DNA from: CAYMGM01 sp964390005 | GTDB taxonomy: Bacteria; Pseudomonadota; Alphaproteobacteria; UBA9219 | DNA length: 64,000 bases | Assembly: GCA_964390005.1 (NCBI GenBank) | Contig: CAYMGM010000008.1 | Location: forward strand, 12,544-76,543 | Reading direction: 5' to 3' | In this document: in pieces, positions 26,264 to 34,721 of the stretch | Numbering within the stretch: position 1 is the stretch's first letter | Layout of the letters: the number at the start of each line of letters is the position of its first letter | The notes under the pieces: generated by a model | Told to the model about the DNA's origin: nothing | Seen by the model: the letters and a program-made list of their open reading frames with translations, nothing else | Databases searched by the model: none | Program-made: the position numbers and the translations under genes

Positions 26264-27952
26264 CTAGCCGCCAAAGGTAAAAGCATAAGCCGAAAGTCCC
26301 GGCTGCTTAAAGCGCAGTTCAAGAACGCCGGGCTCAAAGGCCGGTTGATGAAGCAATTCATACAAGCCTTCGCCCTTCAGATGCACGGCGCCATCGGCGC
26401 CGACATCGGCGCCTGCCGTGCGGCTTGTAACGGGTGCGCCGTTTAAATAAACCTCGACCACGCCCTGCCCCGCTTCATCCGGCCCCATGACAAGGAAAAC
26501 TTTCCGCGCGGTAAAGGATATTTTCAGCGATGAATCCGTGCCTAAAGCCACCAGACGTTCGGGCTCGACCTTCCAATCACCGCCAAGCCCCCATGTATTT
26601 GGCGACAGTTCTGTCGGCAGAACATAGCGCGCTTGTTGATCCGCCTTTTGCCCCCCTTCGCCCACAAAACCACTGGCCCGCGCATACCCCAAATAGGTTT
26701 CGGGCGTTTGGGACGCGTGGAAGAAAACGGGCCTTTGCGAAACCGATGCGCCTTCGCCGTTAAGGCCCAAAAGATAGCGGATGTTGTTTTCCGTTTCTTC
26801 ATATTGGCCTTCGCCAAAATGCGTGTAAACAACCTGACCTTCTTTATTGATGAGGTAATGGGCAGGCCAATAACGGTTGCGATAGGCGCGCCATGTTTGA
26901 AGATCGTTATCAAGCGCGACAGGATAGGCGATACCGTATTTATCGATGGCCGCTTGAACATTAGCCGTCTTGCGCTCAAACGCAAACTCGGGGGCATGGA
27001 CGCCGACAATCACCAATCCTTTATCGCGATAGGCTTTGTCCCACGCCGTCAGATAAGGCAGCGTCCGCACGCAATTGATACAAGAGTAAGTCCAGAAGTC
27101 GATCAAGACGACATGCCCTCGCAAAGCCTCCATCGTTAGCGGAGGACTATTGAGCCACGTCGAAAGGCCTTCAAAGGCTGGCGCTGAATAGGGCATAGCA
27201 AGGCCTCCTTTCAAAGACGTTGGCACCGTCGCGGGAACGACGGTGACGGTTTGCTGCGTTTTCGCGGCGGTGGGTTGGCTTTGCGCACCAACAGCAAGAT
27301 CTGTTCCCCAGCCAAAAGCCATCGCCAAGCTGGCCAGCATCAGAACAACGGCCACAACGCGGCGGATCATGGCGCTCGCCGCCGGACGCAGGCCGATCTT
27401 TTCCAACGCGCGCCGCCCAAACAACGCCACCAGCAGCATGGGAAGCGCCGCACCCAAAGCAAACGAGAACGTGATAAAAACGCTTTGCAGCGTTGTTTCT
27501 TGCGCAATCGCCTGAACAAGAACGGCGGCTAAAATAGGGCCCGCGCAGGGCGTCCAAACAAAACCGATAAACGCACCGATAAGAACGCCGCCGCCAAAAC
27601 CGTCTTGAGCTTTACCCTGAAGCTTGGCCCCCCATTGGGCCGCGCCTTGCGACCATAGGCTGAATCGCTCAGATAACTTGTCAAAGAAAAGGACAAAGCC
27701 AAAGGCAAACAATAAAACGATGGAAAGTGTTCTTAAGATCTGAGGATCAATATCAAAAAAACTGACCAACGCGCGCGCGCCCAAAACAAAGGCGCTGAAA
27801 GCCGCAGCAAAGCCCAAGACAATGCCATAAGGCCTTGCGCGCCCGCCCGTTAAAGACGCCGCCAGCAAAAAGGGCAAGACAGGCAAAATACAAGGCGAGG
27901 CAATCAACCCAACGCCTTCGCCAAAAGCCAACAGAATTTGACCTATTTGCAT
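26264..27952 (-). CDS. DipZ-like fusion: CcdA/DsbD membrane domain plus TlpA thioredoxin domain
   Basis: A 562-residue protein that would carry electrons across the inner membrane to periplasmic thiols. Residues 1-230 are a six-TM CcdA/DsbD-type domain with its two redox cysteines in IASPCILPVLPFL and FVWTPCAGPILAA. After a linker there is a TlpA/AhpC-like thioredoxin fold with the CxxC motif in FWTYSCINCVRTLPYL. About 140 C-terminal residues form a beta-rich domain as in mycobacterial DipZ. The start has AAGGAAGG upstream. Likely roles are cytochrome c maturation or disulfide repair; no ccm genes are nearby. Confidence 0.87.
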   Translation of the reverse strand: MQIGQILLAFGEGVGLIASPCILPVLPFLLAASLTGGRARPYGIVLGFAAAFSAFVLGARALVSFFDIDPQILRTLSIVLLFAFGFVLFFDKLSERFSLWSQGAAQWGAKLQGKAQDGFGGGVLIGAFIGFVWTPCAGPILAAVLVQAIAQETTLQSVFITFSFALGAALPMLLVALFGRRALEKIGLRPAASAMIRRVVAVVLMLASLAMAFGWGTDLAVGAQSQPTAAKTQQTVTVVPATVPTSLKGGLAMPYSAPAFEGLSTWLNSPPLTMEALRGHVVLIDFWTYSCINCVRTLPYLTAWDKAYRDKGLVIVGVHAPEFAFERKTANVQAAIDKYGIAYPVALDNDLQTWRAYRNRYWPAHYLINKEGQVVYTHFGEGQYEETENNIRYLLGLNGEGASVSQRPVFFHASQTPETYLGYARASGFVGEGGQKADQQARYVLPTELSPNTWGLGGDWKVEPERLVALGTDSSLKISFTARKVFLVMGPDEAGQGVVEVYLNGAPVTSRTAGADVGADGAVHLKGEGLYELLHQPAFEPGVLELRFKQPGLSAYAFTFGG

Positions 27953-28125
27953 GTGCGGCCTTCCTTTCCCGCCTTAAGAAACGGAAGCGAGCACCCAAAT
28001 CATACCATTATTGTGCTATTTTGGCGAGCCTTATGATCCATATCGCTTTTTGCATCCTTCTTGACAGACGCCGCCACCTTTGACGTGATAGAGGAGAAAA
28101 GAAAGGAACCTCAAAGGTCTAGCTT

Positions 28126-28854
28126 ATGGTTTTTCCAACGCTCCCCGCTGGCGATCGGCTGAATGCCAACGATCTTTTTGCGCTTTTTCCCTCGCACATC
28201 CGCCATGAATTGACGGAAAAGGCCGAAACGCGGCTGTTTAAGCGCGGCGACGTCCTATTTCGCAAAGGCGACGATGGCCCTTGGCTGGGCTCTATTCTAA
28301 CGGGGCGCGTGCGCATGTCGCGCCGCACGGCCGACGGACGGGAATTGTTGCTGTCGATGGTCGAGCGCGGCGAGATTTTCGGAGAACGCGCCGTTTACGA
28401 TTGCGGCCTTCGATCCTCGGACGCCACCGCCGTCGCTGAAACCGCCGTTCAGATCTTTCAACGCGACCAAATCGTGCCTTTACTTTATGCCTACCCAGAC
28501 ACGCTGATGTATATCGTCCGCACGCTTTGCAACCGCTTGCACCGCCATTTGGATACGCTTGAGCTTTTCGCTTTACATAGTCTGCCCGTGCGACTCGCCA
28601 ATCTTCTTTTGGCACACAGCCTGAAATACGGCATTAAAACGCCCGAAGGCACCATTTTAAAAACAGATCTCTCTCAATCCGATTTAGCGCATCAAGCGGC
28701 GGCGACACGTGAAAGCGTCAATCGCCAGCTGAAAGCCTTTATGGCCGAGGGGCTTATTCACCTTCACGGCCAAGAGATTCTGATTTGCGATCCGCGTGGG
28801 CTGGAAGCGATTTGCCAGACCGGCGCCGCGCCCGATCCCATCGATGACGCGTGA
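28126..28854 (+). CDS. Crp/Fnr-family transcriptional regulator
   Basis: A 242-residue regulator with an N-terminal cyclic-nucleotide-binding fold (about residues 20-140, with FKRGDVLFRKGDDG and GEIFGERAVYD) and a C-terminal winged helix (LSQSDLAHQAAATRESVNRQLKAF, the recognition helix region). The N-terminus has no Cys cluster, so it is not an Fe-S FNR. The cNMP loop reads GERAV, not the canonical GE-x6-RSA arrangement of CRP, so the ligand is uncertain. Two GTGA-N6-(T/G)CAC boxes begin at its own stop codon, upstream of the J-domain gene, which suggests it regulates the following operon. Confidence 0.9.
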   Translation: MVFPTLPAGDRLNANDLFALFPSHIRHELTEKAETRLFKRGDVLFRKGDDGPWLGSILTGRVRMSRRTADGRELLLSMVERGEIFGERAVYDCGLRSSDATAVAETAVQIFQRDQIVPLLYAYPDTLMYIVRTLCNRLHRHLDTLELFALHSLPVRLANLLLAHSLKYGIKTPEGTILKTDLSQSDLAHQAAATRESVNRQLKAFMAEGLIHLHGQEILICDPRGLEAICQTGAAPDPIDDA

Positions 28855-28864
28855 TCTATCTCAC
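28851..28864. promoter_or_regulatory. CRP/FNR-like palindrome, site 1
   Basis: GTGATCTATCTCAC is a GTGA-N6-TCAC dyad, matching the core of a CRP/FNR-type operator. It overlaps the stop codon of the Crp/Fnr-like gene and lies 119 bases before the J-domain gene. Confidence 0.5.
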
Positions 28865-28881
28865 AGGCTTTTGTTACTGCC

Positions 28882-28895
28882 GTGATCTGCCGCAC
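28882..28895. promoter_or_regulatory. CRP/FNR-like palindrome, site 2
   Basis: GTGATCTGCCGCAC is a near-copy of site 1, placed 31 bases (about three helical turns) downstream in the same orientation. The CACAGG that follows is also shared by both sites. Confidence 0.5.
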
Positions 28896-28965
28896 AGGTG
28901 CGCGCGTTTTTTGAAGCCTCGCCGCCCCTAAAAACCGCGTCGTTTATTGTGCGTTCATCTCGGTC

Positions 28966-28979
28966 CGTGATCTGCTCAA
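28966..28979. promoter_or_regulatory. GTGATCT box, half-site 3
   Basis: GTGATCTGCTCAAG repeats the left half and spacer of site 2, but its right half is degenerate. It ends three bases before the ATG of the J-domain gene, 84 bases after site 2, at the place where a Shine-Dalgarno sequence would be expected. Confidence 0.35.
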
Positions 28980-28982
28980 GAC

Positions 28983-30077
28983 ATGGACAACACAGCATTC
29001 ACCCCTCTTGACGCTTGGACGTCTCAGCTTCTTCTGGATCTGCCTTTGGGCGAGCCGGAAAGGCTTTTCACCCGCGATGAAACGCGCCTGGCACAGGAAT
29101 ATCATTACCTCGCGCGGCGGTTTCATCCCGATCTGAGCCCCGATAGCAAAGCCAAAGAAGCCTTCGCGCATCTCGGCCTTCTGTACGATGCGGCCAAGAA
29201 AAAGCTGGCCGATGGCACTTGGCAAACGCCCGGCCTGTCGGTCTTCAACGGACGCGACGGGAAAAAACGCCAGCTGCGCTTTGCCAAAAAAGTCTCTTTC
29301 GAGCTTGGCAGCCTTTATATCGCGCGCAGCGTCGTGGCTTATGAAATCACGCCCGATCACGCCGATCTAGCCCGCGCGGCCCAGCGCCACCTGACGACTT
29401 TACGCTTTGCCGACACGGCCATGAAAGAGGCTTGCAGCCGTTTTCTGCCGACGGTCAAAGATTTTTTCGAAACCGACACGGCGCACATCCTTGTCGTTGA
29501 CAAAGAGCCTGAAAGCATCCGCTTGCGCGACGTTTTGAGCCTTTGGGGCGGCAAAATGGACGGACGGCATGCCGCTTGGATTTTGTCGGGCCTTCATCAT
29601 CTGGCTTGCTATCTGGATTGGGCTGGTTTGTCCCACGGCGCGATTGGCCCCGACGATTATTTTATCTCACCCTTGGCGCACACGGGCGCGCTGCTGGGCG
29701 GGTGGTGGTACGCGGCGCAAGCGGGCGCGCCCCTCACAGCGCTTCCCGCCCGTTCGGTCGATCTGGCGCCGCCCGATATCTTACGCACGGGCCAAGCGGA
29801 CAAAAGGCTAGATCTGGCGCTGATCCGCGCAACGGGGCGCGAGCTTTTAGGCGATCTGTCAGGCCGCACGTTAAGCGCCGATCCTTATGTGCCCACGGCT
29901 TTGTCATCGTGGCTGTCAATGCCGACATCCGGCGACGCGCGCACCGATTACCAAACATGGTTTGGCGAGATTCTTCCCGCCAGCTACGGCCCCCGCCGCT
30001 ACACAAAGATGGATTTAACGTTTGATGCCACCTACGGCACCGGCCCGATCGCGAAAGGAGGTGTTGCGCCCCCTTAA
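28983..30077 (+). CDS. J-domain protein fused to a kinase-like (pseudokinase) domain
   Basis: A 364-residue cytoplasmic protein. Residues 30-80 look like a DnaJ J-domain with the HPD motif at 48-50 (LARRFHPDLSPDS), expected to stimulate an Hsp70. From about residue 100 it resembles a degenerate protein kinase: a beta-rich start, a catalytic-loop-like SHGAIGPDDYFIS near residue 218 (canonical HRDLKPEN), VDLAPPDIL like an APE motif, and KRLDLALIRATGRELLGDL like the following alpha-F helix. The HRD aspartate is replaced by Ala and no DFG is visible, so it is probably a pseudokinase. No good Shine-Dalgarno is seen. It heads a three-gene run with the VWA and PurA-like genes. The kinase reading is inference. 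Confidence 0.75.
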   Translation: MDNTAFTPLDAWTSQLLLDLPLGEPERLFTRDETRLAQEYHYLARRFHPDLSPDSKAKEAFAHLGLLYDAAKKKLADGTWQTPGLSVFNGRDGKKRQLRFAKKVSFELGSLYIARSVVAYEITPDHADLARAAQRHLTTLRFADTAMKEACSRFLPTVKDFFETDTAHILVVDKEPESIRLRDVLSLWGGKMDGRHAAWILSGLHHLACYLDWAGLSHGAIGPDDYFISPLAHTGALLGGWWYAAQAGAPLTALPARSVDLAPPDILRTGQADKRLDLALIRATGRELLGDLSGRTLSADPYVPTALSSWLSMPTSGDARTDYQTWFGEILPASYGPRRYTKMDLTFDATYGTGPIAKGGVAPP

Positions 30078-30140
30078 AAAAACCAACCAACACCCAAAAG
30101 ACAACAACAACCCCAAAACAATAAGAAACAGGAGGGTATC

Positions 30141-31079
30141 ATGGGATTTGGAAGATGGGATCCCGGCGCATGGGCCGGTTACGCCAGCACAACAAGCGGT
30201 AAAGCCACACACAAGATCTTTACCGCGCACGGCATCGACCCAGCGTTGGATCCGCTGAAAAACAAGATGAGGGAATCGTGCGACAGCGCGATCAACCCCG
30301 AATCCACGCCGATCATTGTGGCATTAGACGTCACGGGATCGATGGGCGAGCTGGCGGGCGAATTGGCGCGCAATGGCTTGAACACGCTGATCCAAGAAAT
30401 CTACGACCGCAAGCCCGTGCCCGATCCGCACGTGATGTTGATGGCCGTAGGCGATGCGTATTGCGATGACGCGCCGTTGCAAGTCACGCAGTTTGAAGCC
30501 GACATTCGTTTGGCCGAGCAGCTCAAGCTTTTCTATCTGGAAGGCGGCGGCGGCGGCAATTCGGGCGAAAGCTATAACCTGCCTTGGTACTATGCCGCCT
30601 ATCACACCAAGATCGACAGCATGGCCAAACGTGGGCGTAAAGGCCTTCTCTTCACAGTCGGCGACGAGCCTATGCTGCCAAAACTTTTGGCCGATCACGT
30701 CAAAGAATTCCTGGATGGCGATTTAAAACAGGATATCTCGACGCGCGATCTGCTGACGGCTGTGCAGCAAAAGTACGATGTCTATCACGTCATCATTAAA
30801 GAAGGCAGCTTTGCCAGCGCCTATCTGCCGGAGGTGGAAGAAAGTTGGCATGGCCTTCTGGGGCGCGAACGAGTCATTGGCCTGAGCGACTATCGCAAAT
30901 TGTCCGAAGCCATTGTCTCGGCCATCCAAATCAACCAGGGCGCTCACGCCTATGACGTGGCGCGCAGTTGGGATGGAAGCACAGCTGTTGTTTTAGCCGA
31001 TGCGCTGAAAGATATGGTCCCCGCACCGAAAGGCGCGGCCCCCGGCGGCGTCTTCCGCTTCGCGCGACCTGCCCCGTAA
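30141..31079 (+). CDS. VWA-domain protein (TerY-like)
   Basis: A 312-residue protein consisting mainly of a von Willebrand A domain. The MIDAS motif is DVTGSMG near residue 60, in PIIVALDVTGSMGELAGE, followed by GDAYCDDAPLQVTQF. A Gly-rich patch (YLEGGGGGNSGESYN) occupies a loop near the metal site. There is no signal peptide or TM, so it is cytoplasmic. AGGAGG lies seven bases before the ATG. It starts 63 bases after the J-domain/pseudokinase gene. Pairing of a cytoplasmic VWA with a kinase-like protein recalls the TerY-P modules of tellurium-resistance loci, but no TerD or PP2C partner is present. The substrate or partner is unknown. Confidence 0.85.
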   Translation: MGFGRWDPGAWAGYASTTSGKATHKIFTAHGIDPALDPLKNKMRESCDSAINPESTPIIVALDVTGSMGELAGELARNGLNTLIQEIYDRKPVPDPHVMLMAVGDAYCDDAPLQVTQFEADIRLAEQLKLFYLEGGGGGNSGESYNLPWYYAAYHTKIDSMAKRGRKGLLFTVGDEPMLPKLLADHVKEFLDGDLKQDISTRDLLTAVQQKYDVYHVIIKEGSFASAYLPEVEESWHGLLGRERVIGLSDYRKLSEAIVSAIQINQGAHAYDVARSWDGSTAVVLADALKDMVPAPKGAAPGGVFRFARPAP

Positions 31080-31129
31080 CAAGAAAACCGATGACCGCTT
31101 GATAATCCCCCCTTTAAAGGAGCCTCAAC

Positions 31130-32401
31130 ATGACAACAAGAAAGGCACAAGTGGTCATCGGCGCCGGTTATGGCGATGAAGGCAAAGGTTTGACGACGGA
31201 CTTTTTAGCCGCCCAAAGCGGCGACAAGCCCGTCGTCATTCGCTTCAACGGCGGCGCACAGGCGGGCCATACGGTTCAAACACCCCAAGGTCAGCGTCAT
31301 GTCTTTGGCCATATTGGCAGCGGTAGTTTTGCCGGATGCCCCACCTATCTCAGCCGGTTTTTCGTGGCGAACCCTGTCGTTTTCTTTAAGGAATATGAAG
31401 CGCTGCGAAAGCTTGGCGTGTGCCCTTCCCTGATGATCGACCCGGCGGCACCGGTCACAACGCCCTTTGATATGTTGATCAATCAGGTTGCCGAGACGAT
31501 GCGCGGCACGGCGCGACATGGCTCTTGCGGTCTTGGCTTTGGCGAGACAATCGAACGGCAAGAAAACGCGCCCTTTGCCTTAACGGTCGCCGACTTATCC
31601 GACCCCGACCTTTTAGCCCGCAAGCTTCGCCTGATCCAAACGCAGTGGGTCCCGGCGCGTTTGGCAGCGCTTGGTCTTTCTTCTCTTCCTGATCCGTGGA
31701 GCGGTTATTTAACCGCGCCAACTCTTATTGATCGCTTCATCGAAGACGCGCGTTCTTTCTGCCAGATTCTCGCCTGCGTGCCCATGGAAGCTCTTGCCGA
31801 ACGCCCCCTTCTTTTCGAAGGCGCACAGGGTTTGTTGCTAGATCCTTGTTATGGCGCGTTTCCGCACGTCACGCGCTCGGCCACCGGTCTTTGCAACGTG
31901 CTAACGCTTTGCCGCGAACTTGGCGTCGATGCTTTAGAGGCTTTTTACGTAACGCGCGCTTATCGCACGCGGCATGGCGCGGGCCCCTTGCCGCATGAAA
32001 CAGCCGCACCGCCCGTTTCTCGTTTTGAGGACCGTACGAACCGCCCCAACGCGTTTCAAGGCCAGCTTCGTTTCGGTCTTTTGGATTTAGACGAAACCGC
32101 GCGGCTGATCAGATTGGATCAAGCGCAGGCTTTCCAAAGCCCTATTTCAGTCCGCCATCATCTTGTCGTCACCTGCTTGGACCAGATTCAAAAGTCCCCT
32201 GTTCCCGTCTGGCATCGCCAATCGAAAAGGCTTTTATCGGCGGATACTCTCTTGGCAGCGCTTTTCCAAGAAACCAAAGCAAGCCACCTCTACGCGAGCT
32301 ATGGCCCAACGCACGCGACCGTCTATCAGCAAAACAACGAATTTATTACGGCACCAAAACAAACATCTTTTGCTTTCGCGCAACAGTCGGAATGTTTTTA
32401 A
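31130..32401 (+). CDS. Divergent adenylosuccinate synthetase paralogue (PurA/PurZ-like)
   Basis: A 423-residue protein of the PurA fold. Preserved elements are the N-terminal GYGDEGKG with catalytic Asp16, the AGHT motif with H47, GAQGLLLD, an aspartate-loop-like YRTRHGAGPLPHET and C-terminal YASYGPTHAT. Changes from housekeeping PurA include Q for N in the NAGHT motif, SCGLGFGE in place of TTGRGIGP (IMP site), FPHVTRSATGLCN in place of YPYVTSSNTT, and TCLD for TKLD in the guanine-binding motif. This divergence and the operon suggest a specialised nucleotide-amino-acid ligase, not purine synthesis. Phage PurZ-like proteins share some of these changes as I recall them. AAAGGAG precedes the ATG. 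Confidence 0.82.
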   Translation: MTTRKAQVVIGAGYGDEGKGLTTDFLAAQSGDKPVVIRFNGGAQAGHTVQTPQGQRHVFGHIGSGSFAGCPTYLSRFFVANPVVFFKEYEALRKLGVCPSLMIDPAAPVTTPFDMLINQVAETMRGTARHGSCGLGFGETIERQENAPFALTVADLSDPDLLARKLRLIQTQWVPARLAALGLSSLPDPWSGYLTAPTLIDRFIEDARSFCQILACVPMEALAERPLLFEGAQGLLLDPCYGAFPHVTRSATGLCNVLTLCRELGVDALEAFYVTRAYRTRHGAGPLPHETAAPPVSRFEDRTNRPNAFQGQLRFGLLDLDETARLIRLDQAQAFQSPISVRHHLVVTCLDQIQKSPVPVWHRQSKRLLSADTLLAALFQETKASHLYASYGPTHATVYQQNNEFITAPKQTSFAFAQQSECF

Positions 32402-32523
32402 AAAAGATGGTCTAGAAACATAATATTGTGTGTTGCTCCCTTGGAATGATCGCGCTAGAGGTATAACGTCTCCTTCATAGCGCCTAATCTTTCCGCATCC
32501 TCTCTTTTTTGGAGTTACACCCT

Positions 32524-34596
32524 ATGTCCGCCCGGATGAAGCTGGCTGCTCGGCTGATGTTGAGCTTTGGCCTTTTGAACGTATTGATCAACGGCCTGAA
32601 CATTTTCACGATTTTCTCGGGACAAGAAACCAAAAGGCTTGTCGTAAGCGCCTTGGCTTCCGAAGGGAAGAATGCGGCCCTTCACGAAGTCGAGGCTCTC
32701 ATGAATCATACGCGCCTTTCCCTCTGGCGCGCAATTGCTACAAAAGAAGAGAACGCGTGGGCCACGGTTTATAACGATGCGGATACAACACAAAAAGCGT
32801 TGACGGCGCTTAACAACAAGTTCGAACAAAAAGAAGACCTGCAAAAGATCAAAACCATCCAGAACGAGTTTGCCGATTACATCCAAGATGTGCGTGAGCT
32901 TCAACAAAACGGCCCGTTTACGGAATCGGGGCAGCAAATTCTGCAAAAGGCCAGCGAACAAGCGGTTCTTATCCGCGAAACAAGCGATGCCTTGTCCGCT
33001 TCGCTTTCTAACAATAGCGAAAAAGAAGCTAAAGCCGCAGAAGATCAAATTGAAAGCCTTAATCTTTGGTCTGTCATCATCGGCATATTCAGCCTAATCC
33101 TTGGCGTCGCCTTGTGGTGGCTGACCTCGCGCAGCATTGTGGGGCCCGTTCAGGCGATGACCTCTGCCATGGAAAAATTGGCTAATGGCGATCTGAGCGT
33201 CGATGTTCCCGCCCTTGATCGTGGCGATGAAATCGGCGCGATGGCCCGCACGGTCGAGGTCTTCAAAGAAAACGCCCTTCAAGTCGAAGCCTTGCGCAAG
33301 GACCAGGAAGAAGCCGCCGTTCGCACAGCCAAAGACCGAAAGAAAGCTATCGAAGATATGGCGACGGCTTTCGAAAACAGCGTTATGGGCATTGTTAAAA
33401 CGGTTTCGTCCTCATCAACCGAATTGCACGCAACGGCCCAATCCATGTCGGCGGCAGCGCAAGAATCAACCGCCCAAGCCGCAGGCGTTTCAAGCGCAGC
33501 CTCTCTGGCGACAACGAATGTGGAAACGGTCGCATCGGCTGCCGAAGAACTGAACGCCTCAATCCTTGAGATCGGACGCCAAGTTCAAGATGCCGCTAAA
33601 ATCTCGACGACGGCGGCCAGCGAAACGGAACGGGCGAACGCGCTGGTTCAGGCTTTGTCGGAAGCTGCCGATAAAATCGGTGGCGTCATTCAGTTGATCA
33701 ACGACATTGCCACACAAACAAACCTTCTGGCGCTTAACGCAACGATCGAAGCCGCACGCGCAGGCGAAGCGGGCAAAGGTTTTGCCGTCGTCGCAGGCGA
33801 GGTCAAGAACCTGGCGGGGCAAACCGCCAAGGCAACCGAAGAGATCGGCCAACAAATCGCAACAGTCCAAGAAGACACAAACCGCGCGGTGCATGCGATC
33901 AGGGGCATCGGCGAAGTCATCCAGCAAGTCTACGATATCACAAATATGATTACGCAATCTGTCAGCCAGCAAAGCATGGCGACGCGCGAAATCACCATTA
34001 GCATCCAACAAGCCGCCGAAGGCACAGCCGAGGTTTCAAGCAATATCCAAGGCGTTACCCAATCTGCCGAAAGTACAGGGGCGGCGGCAACGCAGGTTTT
34101 GTCTTCATCTCAGGATCTTGCCCAAAACGCGGCACGTCTGCACGACGAAGTCGAAACTTTTATCTTGCAATTGCGCGAAGACAAAAAAGCCGAGCTTCTG
34201 CCTTGGGGCCCTCAAATGTGCCTTGGCATCGCTTCTATCGACAGCCAACACGAAAAACTGGTTGGTATGCTCAACAAGCTCTATGACGGCTTCGAAAACG
34301 GAAAGGGCAAAGAAGTCTTAGGCCCTGTTTTAGACGAGCTTGTTGAATACACGGCAACCCACTTCCGGTTCGAGGAAAAGATCTTTGACGAGATCGACTA
34401 TCCCAAAAAACGCGACCACAAACGCGAACATGCCGCCCTGGTCGATCAGGTCTTGGCTGTCCGCGCCAAGTTCAAGCAAGGTGAATCCGTTTTGACGCAG
34501 GAAGTCATGCAGTTTTTGAAAAACTGGCTGGTCAAACACATCCTTGGAAGTGACAAAGCCTATGCCCCTTATATGAAAGAACACGGCATCAAATAA
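32524..34596 (+). CDS. Chemoreceptor with C-terminal bacteriohemerythrin domain
   Basis: A 690-residue methyl-accepting protein. TM1 is near residues 10-30 and TM2 near 180-200, enclosing a helical periplasmic domain; then HAMP, the signalling coiled coil with the conserved tip (NDIATQTNLLALNATIEAA), and a C-terminal hemerythrin of about 130 residues. All expected di-iron ligands are visible: IDSQHEKLV, HFRFEEKIF, HKREHAAL and KHILGSDKAY. This points to O2 or NO sensing, as in DcrH-type receptors. The start at 32524 has GGAG about 10 bases upstream; a TTG at 32509 is less likely. It follows the PurA-like gene by 122 bases and ends at a strong terminator. Confidence 0.93.
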   Translation: MSARMKLAARLMLSFGLLNVLINGLNIFTIFSGQETKRLVVSALASEGKNAALHEVEALMNHTRLSLWRAIATKEENAWATVYNDADTTQKALTALNNKFEQKEDLQKIKTIQNEFADYIQDVRELQQNGPFTESGQQILQKASEQAVLIRETSDALSASLSNNSEKEAKAAEDQIESLNLWSVIIGIFSLILGVALWWLTSRSIVGPVQAMTSAMEKLANGDLSVDVPALDRGDEIGAMARTVEVFKENALQVEALRKDQEEAAVRTAKDRKKAIEDMATAFENSVMGIVKTVSSSSTELHATAQSMSAAAQESTAQAAGVSSAASLATTNVETVASAAEELNASILEIGRQVQDAAKISTTAASETERANALVQALSEAADKIGGVIQLINDIATQTNLLALNATIEAARAGEAGKGFAVVAGEVKNLAGQTAKATEEIGQQIATVQEDTNRAVHAIRGIGEVIQQVYDITNMITQSVSQQSMATREITISIQQAAEGTAEVSSNIQGVTQSAESTGAAATQVLSSSQDLAQNAARLHDEVETFILQLREDKKAELLPWGPQMCLGIASIDSQHEKLVGMLNKLYDGFENGKGKEVLGPVLDELVEYTATHFRFEEKIFDEIDYPKKRDHKREHAALVDQVLAVRAKFKQGESVLTQEVMQFLKNWLVKHILGSDKAYAPYMKEHGIK

Positions 34597-34621
34597 ACAG
34601 AGGTTCCGTTTATCTTTGATC

Positions 34622-34655
34622 AGGAGAGAAACCTTCGCGGTTTCTCTCCTTTTTT
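34622..34655 (+). terminator. Rho-independent terminator
   Basis: Perfect 12-bp stem AGGAGAGAAACC / GGTTTCTCTCCT closed by a TTCGC loop and followed by a run of T. It ends the hemerythrin chemoreceptor gene. Confidence 0.93.
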
Positions 34656-34721
34656 ATTGCGCGCGACATCCTTGATTCGCTCCCGGCCAAAGGCTAGCAT
34701 GGCAGGCAAGGAGAATAAGGC

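Noticed and set aside
28126..28854. An oxygen-sensing FNR
   Set aside because: The N-terminal cysteine cluster needed for the 4Fe-4S centre is absent.
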